DNA of 64,000 bases, from assembly GCF_035917575.1 (NCBI RefSeq), contig NZ_CP109090.1, forward strand, positions 248,001 through 312,000, given 5' to 3'. Below the pieces are notes generated by a model. It worked only from the letters and a program-made list of their open reading frames with translations. It did not search any database and was not told where the DNA came from. The first letter of the stretch is position 1, and each line of letters starts with the position of its first letter. This stretch comes from Streptomyces sp. NBC_01788. Its GTDB lineage: Bacteria; Actinomycetota; Actinomycetes; Streptomycetales; Streptomycetaceae. Position numbers and translations under genes: made by a program. Below, piece after piece: positions 9,413 through 18,019 of the stretch.

Positions 9413-9635
9413 AGGGAACCATCCCCAGGACGATCAGACTTGCCGACGGTTGTCGACGAGCCGAGTCTTCGCCCTCGGGAATCAGGCAAGAAGACCGCGC
9501 GATGGCCGGCCTGCTGCGGTAGGTGGGTGCCGGACACCCAGGCCGGTGCGGCCTTCTGCGGTCACGACGCCGCAGCCGGCATGGATACAGGAACACGGGC
9601 GGCAACCGCCACCGAAGACAAGCGAAGGACATCTG

Positions 9636-9935
9636 ATGGCACACGCTCTGGAGATCACCACCCTGTCCCCCGCGCCCGGGTGCACGGCGCGGGACTTCGT
9701 GGCTGCGAACAAGGACATCGACGCCTACCTGGCCGCGAGGGACGGCTTCCGGTGGCGGAAAATCGCGGTCGGCGAGGACGGCTCGGTGATCGACATCGTG
9801 GCGTGGGACACGCAGGAGCAGGCGCGATCCGCCGCGGCGGGCATCATGACCGAGATGAGCGCGTCCCCGGTGCACACCACCATCAACCACGGCACCGTCG
9901 ACTGGCGCGTGGTGGACGTCGCGCACGTGATCTGA
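9636..9935 (+). CDS. Small dimeric alpha-beta barrel-like protein
   Basis: 99 residues from the ATG at 9636, with AAGGA seven bases upstream. The pattern (LEITTLSPAPGCTARDFVAA ... FRWRKIAVGEDGSVIDIVAW ... ARSAAAGIMTEM) fits the ferredoxin-like fold of ABM/EthD-type proteins: a beta strand, a helix with 'F..AN..ID.YL', two strands, and a helix. These small cytoplasmic proteins dimerise. Some are monooxygenases and some lack activity, and I see no diagnostic catalytic residue. Confidence 0.7.
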   Translation: MAHALEITTLSPAPGCTARDFVAANKDIDAYLAARDGFRWRKIAVGEDGSVIDIVAWDTQEQARSAAAGIMTEMSASPVHTTINHGTVDWRVVDVAHVI

Positions 9936-9950
9936 CGAGCTGACCACCGC

Positions 9951-10094
9951 ATGCCCTTCGCCGATGACCTGATCAACCGCACCACGGCCCAGACGTGCAT
10001 CCGTGCGATCCGGCAGTCAAATACCGGGGCGGAACTGCCCGCGCTGCGGCGGGCGGCGGCCGGTCTCAGCCGCCACGCCCCAGTTCGCCGTTGA
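9951..10094 (+). pseudogene. Short ORF resembling the N-terminus of a DNA alkylation repair-type helical protein
   Basis: A 47-codon frame begins MPFADDLINRTTAQTCIRAI 15 bases after the preceding gene. It resembles the first helices of HEAT-like DNA alkylation repair proteins in streptomycetes ('MP.AD.LI.......L.RA.......ELPALR'). It stops after RHAPVRR, and nothing in the following frames continues the family. It is either a truncated remnant or a fortuitous ORF. Confidence 0.3.
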
Positions 10095-10359
10095 CATGGT
10101 CACTGTCTGGCTGCACCGGCTCCGAAGCCAGTGATCGAGAACCCCGCAGTGCTGTTCGGCGGCACCCTCGTGTTCACCGCGTCGCCGATGGCGGACTGCG
10201 GCCCAAGGGTCTTCAGACTCTCCGCCCTCACCCTCGCCCCCGGCGAGGGTGAGCACCATCCGGCGCGAGCACTCCCTGCGGGCCATCACGATGCGCCGCT
10301 ACCATCCGGGCCGAGCCGGTGGCGACCAACTGCAGCGACTCGCGTGGGATCATCTGTCC

Positions 10360-10647
10360 ATGAGCAGCGACCTGGAAGTGAGTGCTCTGGCGATCAATGT
10401 CACGATCCCGCAGGCACTCCGCTGGACGGACACTCGGCGCGGTGAAGCGTTCACGCTGACCACACTCAACGTCCGGCTTCTCCCGGACGGTCGCCTCGCC
10501 GCAAAGGCCTATGGCCGACCAGTCGCTGGGGGTCGGGGCGCATACGTCTCGTTTCCTGTCCCCGACAAGCCCGAACTGGCGGCCCTGATCGCTGGCGCCG
10601 CCAGCCGCGCCGGGGCACTGTGGGCCGCCCATCGCGGTCTCGGCTGA
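10360..10647 (+). CDS. Hypothetical protein
   Basis: 95 residues from the ATG at 10360 (MSSDLEVSALAINVTIPQAL). It contains hydrophilic beta-rich sequence followed by a helical tail (LAALIAGAASRAGALWAAHR). No family is recognised. The start could lie upstream in the same open frame, but the chosen Met best matches the change to structured sequence. Confidence 0.45.
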   Translation: MSSDLEVSALAINVTIPQALRWTDTRRGEAFTLTTLNVRLLPDGRLAAKAYGRPVAGGRGAYVSFPVPDKPELAALIAGAASRAGALWAAHRGLG

Positions 10648-10689
10648 GCTTGGTTCGGCTCGAAGACGGACGGTGGGAGTCCCGGACTT

Positions 10690-10850
10690 CGCCCTCGGGA
10701 CGTGGCCTGGGAGCGTAGTCCTTCTTGCGTGAGGCCAGGGCAACTGACGGCTGCGGAGTGGGAGTTCAACGGGCCGTATCTGCAGATCGGTGAGTACGGC
10801 CGGTCAGTATCCCGAGCGGCTTCGGCAGCAGCTCGTATCGGCGCCGTCGG
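10690..10850 (+). pseudogene. IS5-family transposase N-terminal fragment, frameshifted
   Basis: One frame reads RPGQLTAAEWEFNGPYLQIG then EYG, and the next frame continues QYPERLRQQL. Together they match the start of IS5-type transposases (QL.DAEWEFI.P.LP.GEYGPYPE.LR..F), including the intact element at 41.4-42.5 kb in this window. The remainder is lost. Confidence 0.65.
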
Positions 10851-11014
10851 GGTATCAGCCCGGAGAGGCCGGCGGACAGAGCAGCTTCCGGACCATCTTG
10901 TACGCCAGTGAGTCGATCGCGCGGACATGCTCCCAGCGGCCGACCCACACCGCGTCGGACCGCGTACAGAAAACTCCTGTGCGTCGGTTCGCCCACTTCT
11001 GCGATTATCCCCGA

Positions 11015-13183
11015 ATGGCGCACCGTCTCGAATCGCTGGTCATCCGGCACACCCACCGCCTTCCCCTCCAGGGCTCCGCCGGGGAAGGAGCCGCCGCCGC
11101 ACGGCAGTTCGACGCGGCGCTGACATCGGTGGGCTTCAAGCTCTCGGCGGAGCTGCTTGAGCGGCTGTCGGGACTGTCCGAGGCTGCGGTCGTGCACACC
11201 GCCAAGCGGACGCTGAGCACGGTGAGCGAGATGGTGGGCGACCACGTGCGGCACAACTCGTACTTCATCGACTTTCCGGCGAACGTGCCGGACACCGAAG
11301 AGTTCTGGATGCGGTGTGTGACCAAGGCGCTCGGCGACGACAAGTCGCGTGCGAACGTGCTGACGCAGCTGGCACACGGGGTACTGGACCTGCTCAGCCT
11401 CCCCACGTACGGCCGCTACCAGCACACCTACGAGGAGATGCTCGCGGCGCAGGACGAGCTGATCGCCTCGGCGGGCGACCGGGTGACCGTCCTGCATCTC
11501 GGGCGGGACCTGGACGACGAACTCACGGACCTGTACCTGTCCTTGGCGGGCAGCACGACGCCGCTGGGCGAGGACCACCTGCGCGACCTCAAGATGCTCG
11601 CCGAGCGGTGTGCGCTCGGCCCCCAGCCGGAGTCGATCCCGGTCCGGGAGAACCTGGCGGTCGTCAACGAGGCCCGTCTCGCTGTCGGCGCGGACCTCCT
11701 GCTGGACACCGTCATTGATGTGCTGCGGCTGGCCTGCGCACTGTCGGGCGGCGACGTGACGCTGCAGGAGCCGACCCGGTTCCGGGGTTTCTCGCGGCCG
11801 GTCCGCCGTGCGCTGCTCGCGGGCCTCGATGCCGTGGTCGCGGCGAACCCCGCGAAGCTTGCCGATGTGCACGCGCACCGCGAGCCTTTCAAGCGGCTCG
11901 GTGAGCGTCTCCACCCTCATGAGTACCCGCGCTGGCCGCACGCCGCCGGTGTGTTCACCGTGGCGCGGGGTGAGAAGGAGGCGCGGTCCTTCGACAGCCG
12001 TGTCGGAAAGCTGCTCGACGACTTCGACGTGCTCGGCGCGGTGCAGCTGCTGAAGTCCGCTCCCGGCAAGCTGTTCCGTGCCCTGGACCTCCTGCTGCGT
12101 ATCGCCGCCGACCAGGAGGAGCGGGACGCGGTGGTGGCCGCCGCGGTGCGGGTCGCTCCCGAGGTCTCCGGCCGGGTCGTGCTTTCGGTCCGCGAGCACT
12201 TCCAGAACCGGGAGCGGGAGACCGACAAACCCCGGGTCTTCGTCAACCGCCAGGGCCGCGGCTGGGTCATACCCGACGTCCGGCCGCCGGTCCCCGCCGC
12301 CGACCGCGATCGTCTGATCGCCGCCCTCGACGCAGAGATGCGCCGCAGGCTCCCGGCCCCGGGCCGGCTGCTGCTCGACCCCGACGTCCTCGACGTGGCG
12401 CTCCCGCTCAGCGGCAGGGCGACCGCGGCAGGGCTCGGCGTACTGCCGCGAGGCTCGGTCTCGGCGGTCGACGGCGAACAACTGCGCTTCTTCGTGTACT
12501 GGAAGGAGACCGAGAAAAGGACCGACTACGACCTCTCAGCGTTGCTTCTCCACGCCGACTACAGCGCCGACTACTGGCTCTCCTACACATCCCTGACAGG
12601 TGTCGGGGGCGAGCACTCGGGCGATGTCACCGAGGCGCCCGACGGGGCCTCGGAATTCATCAACCTGTCCCTGGACCGGGTACGCAGCGCGTACATCGTT
12701 CCGCAGGTCAACATCTACGCCGGCGAAGGCTTCGAGGAGGTCGAGGAGTCGTTCTTCGGTTTCATGCTGCGCGATGGTGAGCAGACGGGCCGTCCGTTCG
12801 AGCCGCGCACGGTGCGTATGAAGTCGGAGCTTCGCGGGGCGGGTCGAGTGGCGCTGCCGTTGGTGTTCCGACGCGAGGACGACGGCCGGTGGCGCGCGAA
12901 GTGGCTGCACATGTATCTGAAGGGCATCTCGTCGGCCAACCGGGTCGAGGAGAATCAGTTGTCGGTGTCCAAGGTGGTGCGCGCCATCGTGGAGCGCGAG
13001 CATCTGACGGTGCGCTACCTGATTGACCTGATGGCCGGCGACACCACGGCCGTCGGTCTGTGGGACGGCGAGCCGGTCCCGGACGAGCCCGTGATGTACG
13101 TCGGTCTCGAACGGCCCGAGGGGCTGCACCCGGACTCTCAAATCATCACCCTCGAAAATCTGCGCGACTTGATCCCGGGCTGA
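11015..13183 (+). CDS. Large TerD-domain protein
   Basis: 722 residues from the ATG at 11015. In-frame sequence upstream is partly IS debris, so longer starts are unlikely. The first ~420 residues are helical and of unknown fold. A TerD-like beta-sandwich domain follows at ~430-680. It has the metal-binding type signatures TDYDLSALLLHADYS and GVGGEHSGDVTEAPDGASEF, then FINLSLDRVRSAYIVPQVNI. TerD proteins bind calcium and belong to tellurite-resistance/stress systems; most are ~190 residues, so this one carries an unusual large N-terminal extension. No other ter genes are adjacent. A dense terminator-like hairpin follows. Confidence 0.75.
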   Translation: MAHRLESLVIRHTHRLPLQGSAGEGAAAARQFDAALTSVGFKLSAELLERLSGLSEAAVVHTAKRTLSTVSEMVGDHVRHNSYFIDFPANVPDTEEFWMRCVTKALGDDKSRANVLTQLAHGVLDLLSLPTYGRYQHTYEEMLAAQDELIASAGDRVTVLHLGRDLDDELTDLYLSLAGSTTPLGEDHLRDLKMLAERCALGPQPESIPVRENLAVVNEARLAVGADLLLDTVIDVLRLACALSGGDVTLQEPTRFRGFSRPVRRALLAGLDAVVAANPAKLADVHAHREPFKRLGERLHPHEYPRWPHAAGVFTVARGEKEARSFDSRVGKLLDDFDVLGAVQLLKSAPGKLFRALDLLLRIAADQEERDAVVAAAVRVAPEVSGRVVLSVREHFQNRERETDKPRVFVNRQGRGWVIPDVRPPVPAADRDRLIAALDAEMRRRLPAPGRLLLDPDVLDVALPLSGRATAAGLGVLPRGSVSAVDGEQLRFFVYWKETEKRTDYDLSALLLHADYSADYWLSYTSLTGVGGEHSGDVTEAPDGASEFINLSLDRVRSAYIVPQVNIYAGEGFEEVEESFFGFMLRDGEQTGRPFEPRTVRMKSELRGAGRVALPLVFRREDDGRWRAKWLHMYLKGISSANRVEENQLSVSKVVRAIVEREHLTVRYLIDLMAGDTTAVGLWDGEPVPDEPVMYVGLERPEGLHPDSQIITLENLRDLIPG

Positions 13184-13280
13184 GTGCTAGCGTTGCCCAT
13201 GGCGAGGCCATGAAGGGGCTTCCTTCTCCATTCACTTTCCCTGAAAACAAGTTCTTTCGCTTTCCTCGCCCTCGACGTCG

Positions 13281-13322
13281 CTCCGGGCGGCACCCGCGCT
13301 CACCGCGCGAGTGCCGCCCGAG
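13281..13322 (+). terminator. GC-rich hairpin downstream of the TerD gene
   Basis: CGGGCGGCAC at 13284-13293 pairs with GTGCCGCCCG at 13311-13320, and the loop contains a further CGCG/CGCG pairing. It lies about 100 bp past the TerD stop codon. There is no T-run, which is usual for streptomycete terminators. Confidence 0.55.
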
Positions 13323-13456
13323 CCATTTGCAGGGCCGGTATCGCTGTTCAACGAAACGGCGAGAGGCGTTCCGCGCCGATCGCTCGCGCACCCGAACCGA
13401 CAACGCCATCGACGGCGGAAGCGGGCACCGGCAGCCTGTTCCGTACCCTGGCGGGT

Positions 13457-14332
13457 ATGCGCATGCGCCCCACGATGACTTGGACCCCTGCCGAGGACCT
13501 ACCGCCCGGCACCACGGATCCGGAACCGGTCGTCGATGCCCTGATGATACTCAGCGGGGCGGGCCTCTCCACGGAGTCAGGCATCCCCGACTACCGGGGC
13601 GAGGGCGGCAGCCTGAGCCGGCACACCCCGATGACCTACCAGGATTTCACCGCCGGCGCCCAGGCCCGGCGCCGTTACTGGGCGCGCAGCCACCTTGGAT
13701 GGCGCACCTTCGGCCGCGCCCGTCCCAACGCCGGGCACCGGGCCGTGGCCGCGTTCGGGCGGCATGGCCTGCTCTCGGGCGTGATCACCCAGAACGTCGA
13801 CGGCCTGCACCAGGCCGCCGGCAGCGGGGACGTCGTGGAACTCCACGGAAGCCTGGACCGGGTTGTCTGCCTTTCCTGCGGCGCCTTCAGCCCGCGCCGC
13901 GAACTCGCCCGGCGGCTGGAGGACGCCAACGTGGGCTTCGAGCCGGTGGCCGCCGGCATCAACCCGGACGGTGACGCCGACCTCACCGACGAACAGGTCG
14001 GGGATTTCCGCGTGGTGCCCTGCACGATCTGCGGCGGCATCCTCAAACCGGACGTGGTGTTCTTCGGCGAAGCGGTTCCGCCGCGGCGGGTCGAGCACTG
14101 CCGCGAGCTGGTCCGTGAAGCGGCCTCACTGCTGGTCCTGGGCTCCTCACTGACGGTCATGTCCGGGCTCAGGTTCGTCCGCCAGGCGGCCCAGGCCGGG
14201 AAGCCGGTACTGATCGTCAACCGGGACCCGACCCGGGGCGACCGGCACGCCCTCACCCGCATCGCGCTCCCCCTGGGAGCGGCCCTCACCACGGTCGCCG
14301 ATCGACTGGACATCCCCGTCGACGACCTGTGA
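13457..14332 (+). CDS. Sir2-family NAD-dependent protein deacylase
   Basis: 291 residues. NAD-binding motifs are LSGAGLSTESGIPDYRG (residues ~32-48) and TQNVDGLH (111-118). The catalytic base is His130 (ELHGS). The zinc tetrad is Cys138/Cys141 and Cys189/Cys192. All key residues are present, so the enzyme should be active in removing acyl groups from lysine. The start is ATG 13457. TACCCT seven bases upstream could be a -10 box of a leaderless transcript, as no good ribosome site is seen. It follows the TerD gene but is separated from it by a terminator-like hairpin. Confidence 0.92.
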   Translation: MRMRPTMTWTPAEDLPPGTTDPEPVVDALMILSGAGLSTESGIPDYRGEGGSLSRHTPMTYQDFTAGAQARRRYWARSHLGWRTFGRARPNAGHRAVAAFGRHGLLSGVITQNVDGLHQAAGSGDVVELHGSLDRVVCLSCGAFSPRRELARRLEDANVGFEPVAAGINPDGDADLTDEQVGDFRVVPCTICGGILKPDVVFFGEAVPPRRVEHCRELVREAASLLVLGSSLTVMSGLRFVRQAAQAGKPVLIVNRDPTRGDRHALTRIALPLGAALTTVADRLDIPVDDL

Positions 14333-14441
14333 TCCACGCCGTGGCCGCCTTGACCGAATTCCTGCGTCCGCCATTTCGCATGCGTCAGGACCGGGCATTC
14401 GTCCGCATGCGGGAAGCCCCGTCTTTGCCTCGTGCCGGTGG

Positions 14442-15371
14442 TCAGACGTACATCGGCCCCTTGTCGATGAGCTCGGCCAGCCGGCAGGTGAGTTCCTGGA
14501 CGAGCGCGGACGGGCCGGAGTCCGCCCGCCACACGAGCCCGAGTTCGACGCCTGGCCCGGTGTCACGCATGGGCACCACGGTCAGGCCGGGCTGGGCGAA
14601 GATCTGGGCGGCCACGCCGGTCGTCCCGATCAGTGTCACGCCGTGACCGTGGTGAACCAGTTGAGCGAGGCGTACGAGGTCAGGGTCGGGCAGCTGCTCG
14701 ACCACGGCCCCGGCTCCGGTCAGCCATCGGGTCATCCGCTCCAGCGTCGCCGGCTGGACGGCGGAGGTGACCATGGGTACCCGCCGGGCCGCCAAGTCGT
14801 CCACGGTGATGTCGGTGCGCTGTGCGAGTTCGTCGTCGGCAGGGACCACGGCGCCGAACTCGTAGCGCGCCAGTGGCATCACCTGCAGGTCCGGTTCCTC
14901 CACGGGCAGGTGCGCCACGGTCAGGTCGAGCTCTCGGGCACGCAGTGCTGCGAGGAGATCCACCGATGCCTCGAACTCGATGGCCACGGGGATGTCCGGC
15001 TGGAGCTCGGCAAGCAGGGCGGCGACCTGGTCGGCGACGGTCGAGGGGGCCAGGCTGGGTGATCCCAGGCGGATGCGGGGCGCGCCGGAGTCCCGGGCGA
15101 GTGCCCGGCCGTGGGCGGTGAAGGCGGCCCATGAACCGAGGAGCTGGCGGGCGGTCGGCAGCAGTGCCGTGCCGGCTTCGGTGAGCCGCACCTGGTGGTG
15201 GCTGCGGACGAAGAGCTCCACGCCGAGTTCGCGTTCCAGTTCGAGCACGGTCCGGCTGACCGGGGACGGCGACAGCTGGAGCCGGGCTGCTGCCCGGGCG
15301 AAGTGCAGTTCCTCGGCTACCGCGACGAAGGCTTTCAGATGCCGGACTTCCACGATTGCGGAGCCTGTCAT
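14442..15371 (-). CDS. LysR-family regulator, divergent from the CoA-transferase locus
   Basis: 309 residues. The N-terminal helix-turn-helix is LHFARAAARLQLSPSPVSRT followed by VLELERELGVELFVRS. The effector domain follows (IRLGSPSLAPSTVADQVAAL ... GVTLIGTTG). It is divergently arranged with the acyl-CoA genes at 15.5-20.4 kb, and a LysR-type palindrome lies between them, so it probably controls that locus. Confidence 0.92.
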   Translation of the reverse strand: MTGSAIVEVRHLKAFVAVAEELHFARAAARLQLSPSPVSRTVLELERELGVELFVRSHHQVRLTEAGTALLPTARQLLGSWAAFTAHGRALARDSGAPRIRLGSPSLAPSTVADQVAALLAELQPDIPVAIEFEASVDLLAALRARELDLTVAHLPVEEPDLQVMPLARYEFGAVVPADDELAQRTDITVDDLAARRVPMVTSAVQPATLERMTRWLTGAGAVVEQLPDPDLVRLAQLVHHGHGVTLIGTTGVAAQIFAQPGLTVVPMRDTGPGVELGLVWRADSGPSALVQELTCRLAELIDKGPMYV

Positions 15372-15396
15372 GTCCGCTCATGCGGGTCAACCAGGA

Positions 15397-15417
15397 ACGT
15401 TGCGCGGCACGCAACGT
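15397..15417. promoter_or_regulatory. LysR-type binding site
   Basis: ACGTTGCG-CGGCA-CGCAACGT is a perfect 8-bp inverted repeat. It contains the LysR T-N11-A arrangement (TTGCGCGGCACGCAA) and lies in the 134-bp gap between the LysR gene and the CoA-transferase gene. Confidence 0.6.
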
Positions 15418-15505
15418 GATCTTGTGAAAGAAACGCTGGTCAGCGTCCTGCGCGCTGCCGGACGGTGGTCGCACCGGAGACCGCCTTCGCTCAGGAGTGT
15501 TGTGT

Positions 15506-17898
15506 ATGCCCAGCCATTTCCCCACCGACGGCCCTGACCTGCTCGGTGATCTTCGTGTCGTGGATCTCAGCACGGGAGCGGGCCGTCTCGCCGCCCGTCT
15601 GCTGGCCGACCTGGGTGCCGACGTGATCCGTGTGGACCAGGTCGGCGAGGGGTCCGGAACCGACCTGCACAGGATCGCCTTTGATGCCAACAAGCGCAGC
15701 GTTCGCCTCGAGTTGGCGGATGAGGTGGACCGGCAGCGGTTTCTCGGTCTGGTCGCCACCGCCGGGATCCTCATCGAGGACGGCCGTCCCGGCGACCTTG
15801 CCGCGCTGGGGCTGAGCGAGAAGGTGCTCCGGCAGGCCAGTTCCCGGCTGGTCGTGGTGTCGCTGTCCGCGTTCGGTCAGGACGGGCCGTACCGGGACTG
15901 GAACGGCTCGGAATGGGTGCAGTTGGCGCTCGGCGGTGTGCTGTCCAGGTCGGGCCTGCCCGGCATTCCGCCGGTGCTGCCGCCCGGAGAGCCGGCCACC
16001 CAGTCGGCCGCGGTGCAGGCGGCCTGGGCAGCTCTGGTCGGCTGGTACCACTCTCGGTGCTCGAGGCGACAGCGAGCGTCCTCGACCCGGGCTACGGCAT
16101 TGGCGGCAGCGCCACCGGTGGTGTTCCGGCGAAGGACGGCCCGCGGGACCGCCCGGACGCGCGCCACTTCTACCCGATCTTCGCCTGCGCGGACGGACAT
16201 GTGCGGATCTGCCTGCTGGCGCCCCGCCAGTGGCGAGGCATGCGCGCGTGGCTGGGCGAGCCCGACGAGTTCGCCGACCCCGCGCTGGAGCAGCTCGGAA
16301 AGCGCTTCGCCGCGGCCGGCCGTATCTACCCCTGCATCGCCGAACGCTTTGCCACCCGCACCCGCGACGAACTGATGGCCGCCGGGTCCGAGTTCGGATT
16401 CCCGATCGCCGGGCTGCTGTCCCCCGCCGAGGTGCTGACCGCCGAGCACTTCACGCAGACCGGTGCGCTGGTCGACGTTCCGGTCGAGGGCGCCGGTTCG
16501 GTGCGGCTGCCCAACGGCTTCGTGACCGTCGACGGGGTGCGGGCCGCGCTGCGGCGCCTGGCCCCGCCGCCGGGTGCCGACGACGCGCTGCTGACCGGGC
16601 CTGCCGCACCCGCCACTCCCGCGCCCGTGGCTGTGGAGGGCGGCTTCGGCGCTCGGTCCGGCGAAAGCAGACGGCCACTCGACGGCCTGCGCGTGCTGGA
16701 CCTGGGGGTCATCGTGGTGGGGGCCGAGACCGGCCGGCTGCTCGCCGACCTGGGCGCGGAGGTCATCAAGGTCGAGTCCGCCGCCTTCCCCGACGGCTCC
16801 CGGCAGTCCTTCGTTCCCGGGCCGATCTCGGCGTCCTTCGCCTACGGCCACCGCGGGAAGCTGAGCCTGGGCCTGGACCTGCGCTCCCCCCAGGGCAAGG
16901 AGCTGTTCCGGCGGCTGGTCGCCGTCTCCGACGTCGTGCTGTCCAACTTCAAGCCGGGCACGCTGGACTCGCTCGGCTTCTCGCACGCCGAATTGGCCGC
17001 GATCAACCCCGGGATCGTCACCGCCGAGTCCAGCGCCTTCGGCCCCCGCGGACCCTGGAGCCGCCGCATGGGCTACGGGCCGCTGGTGCGGGCCAGCGCC
17101 GGGCTGACCGGCTTGTGGGCCTACCCCGACCGGCCGGACAGCTGGAGCGACGCCTCCACGATCTACCCCGACCACGTCGCCGCCCGGGTGCAGGCCCTCG
17201 CCGTGCTCGCGGCCCTGGCCCGCCGCCGGCGCACCGGGACCGGCGCGCACATCGAGTCCAGTCAGGCCGACAGCATCCTGAACCAGATGGCTCCCGCCCT
17301 GGCAGGCGAATCCGTATCCCCTGGTGCGGTGGCGTGCGTGGGCAACGTCGGCGAGGGTGACGCTCCCCGCGGCCTCTACCCGTGTGCCGGCGACGACGAG
17401 TGGATGGTGATAGACGTACGCGGCGACGCCGACTGGGCCCGGCTAACCGGCGCCCTGGGCCGCCCGGAACTGGCCGCCGATCCGCGCTTCGCGACCGCGC
17501 CCGGCCGGGTGGCCCACCGAGCGGCGGTCGACGACCTGGTCAGCGTCTGGACGGCGCAGCACCCGCCGCGGGAGGCGATGACCGTGCTGCAGGAGGCCGG
17601 GGTCGCGGCGGGCGCGATGTTGCGGGTGGTGGACCTGCCGGACGATCCGCACCTGCGGGCCCGCGGCTTCCTGGCCGTCCAGCCGCAGCCGCAGATCGAG
17701 GAGCCGCTGTGGGCCGAGGCCCGGCACGCCCATTTCACCGCTGTCCCGGACCCGGTCCTGCGGCCCGGGCCCCTGCGGTTCGAGCACACCCTCGACGTCG
17801 CCGGGCGGGTGCTGGGCCTGCAGCCGGCCGAGATCGACGCGCTCGCTGCCGCCGGCGTCCTGCAGCTGCCCACCACCGCTGCCGCGGCAGCGCGCTGA
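15506..17898 (+). pseudogene. Two-domain CaiB/BaiF-type CoA transferase, frameshifted
   Basis: The gene starts at ATG 15506 with AGGAG upstream. The first frame gives the N-terminal class III CoA-transferase half (LRVVDLSTGAGRLAARLLAD, LGADVIRVDQ ... VSLSAFGQDGPYRDW). At about 16,046 the sequence jumps frame. The second frame resumes LSVLEATASVLDPGYG and continues through a second complete CoA-transferase domain (LRVLDLGVIVVGAETGRLLA, DLGAEVIKVES ... FGPRGPWS) to 17898. About 14 residues normally present at the junction (the ..RR.TG.G.HVDVS.. loop) seem missing, so the lesion looks like a small out-of-frame deletion. It could still be a sequencing error. The family transfers CoA between carboxylic acids. 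Confidence 0.75.
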
Positions 17899-18019
17899 GG
17901 GCACCGTCCGACCGGCCCCGCCACAGTGATCCTTGGACAGCCACCGCGGCGGGGCCACGCTGCGGCCTGCGCAGTCGCAGCCACCCGACCACCTTTTCGC
18001 ACGACCAATGGAGCATACG

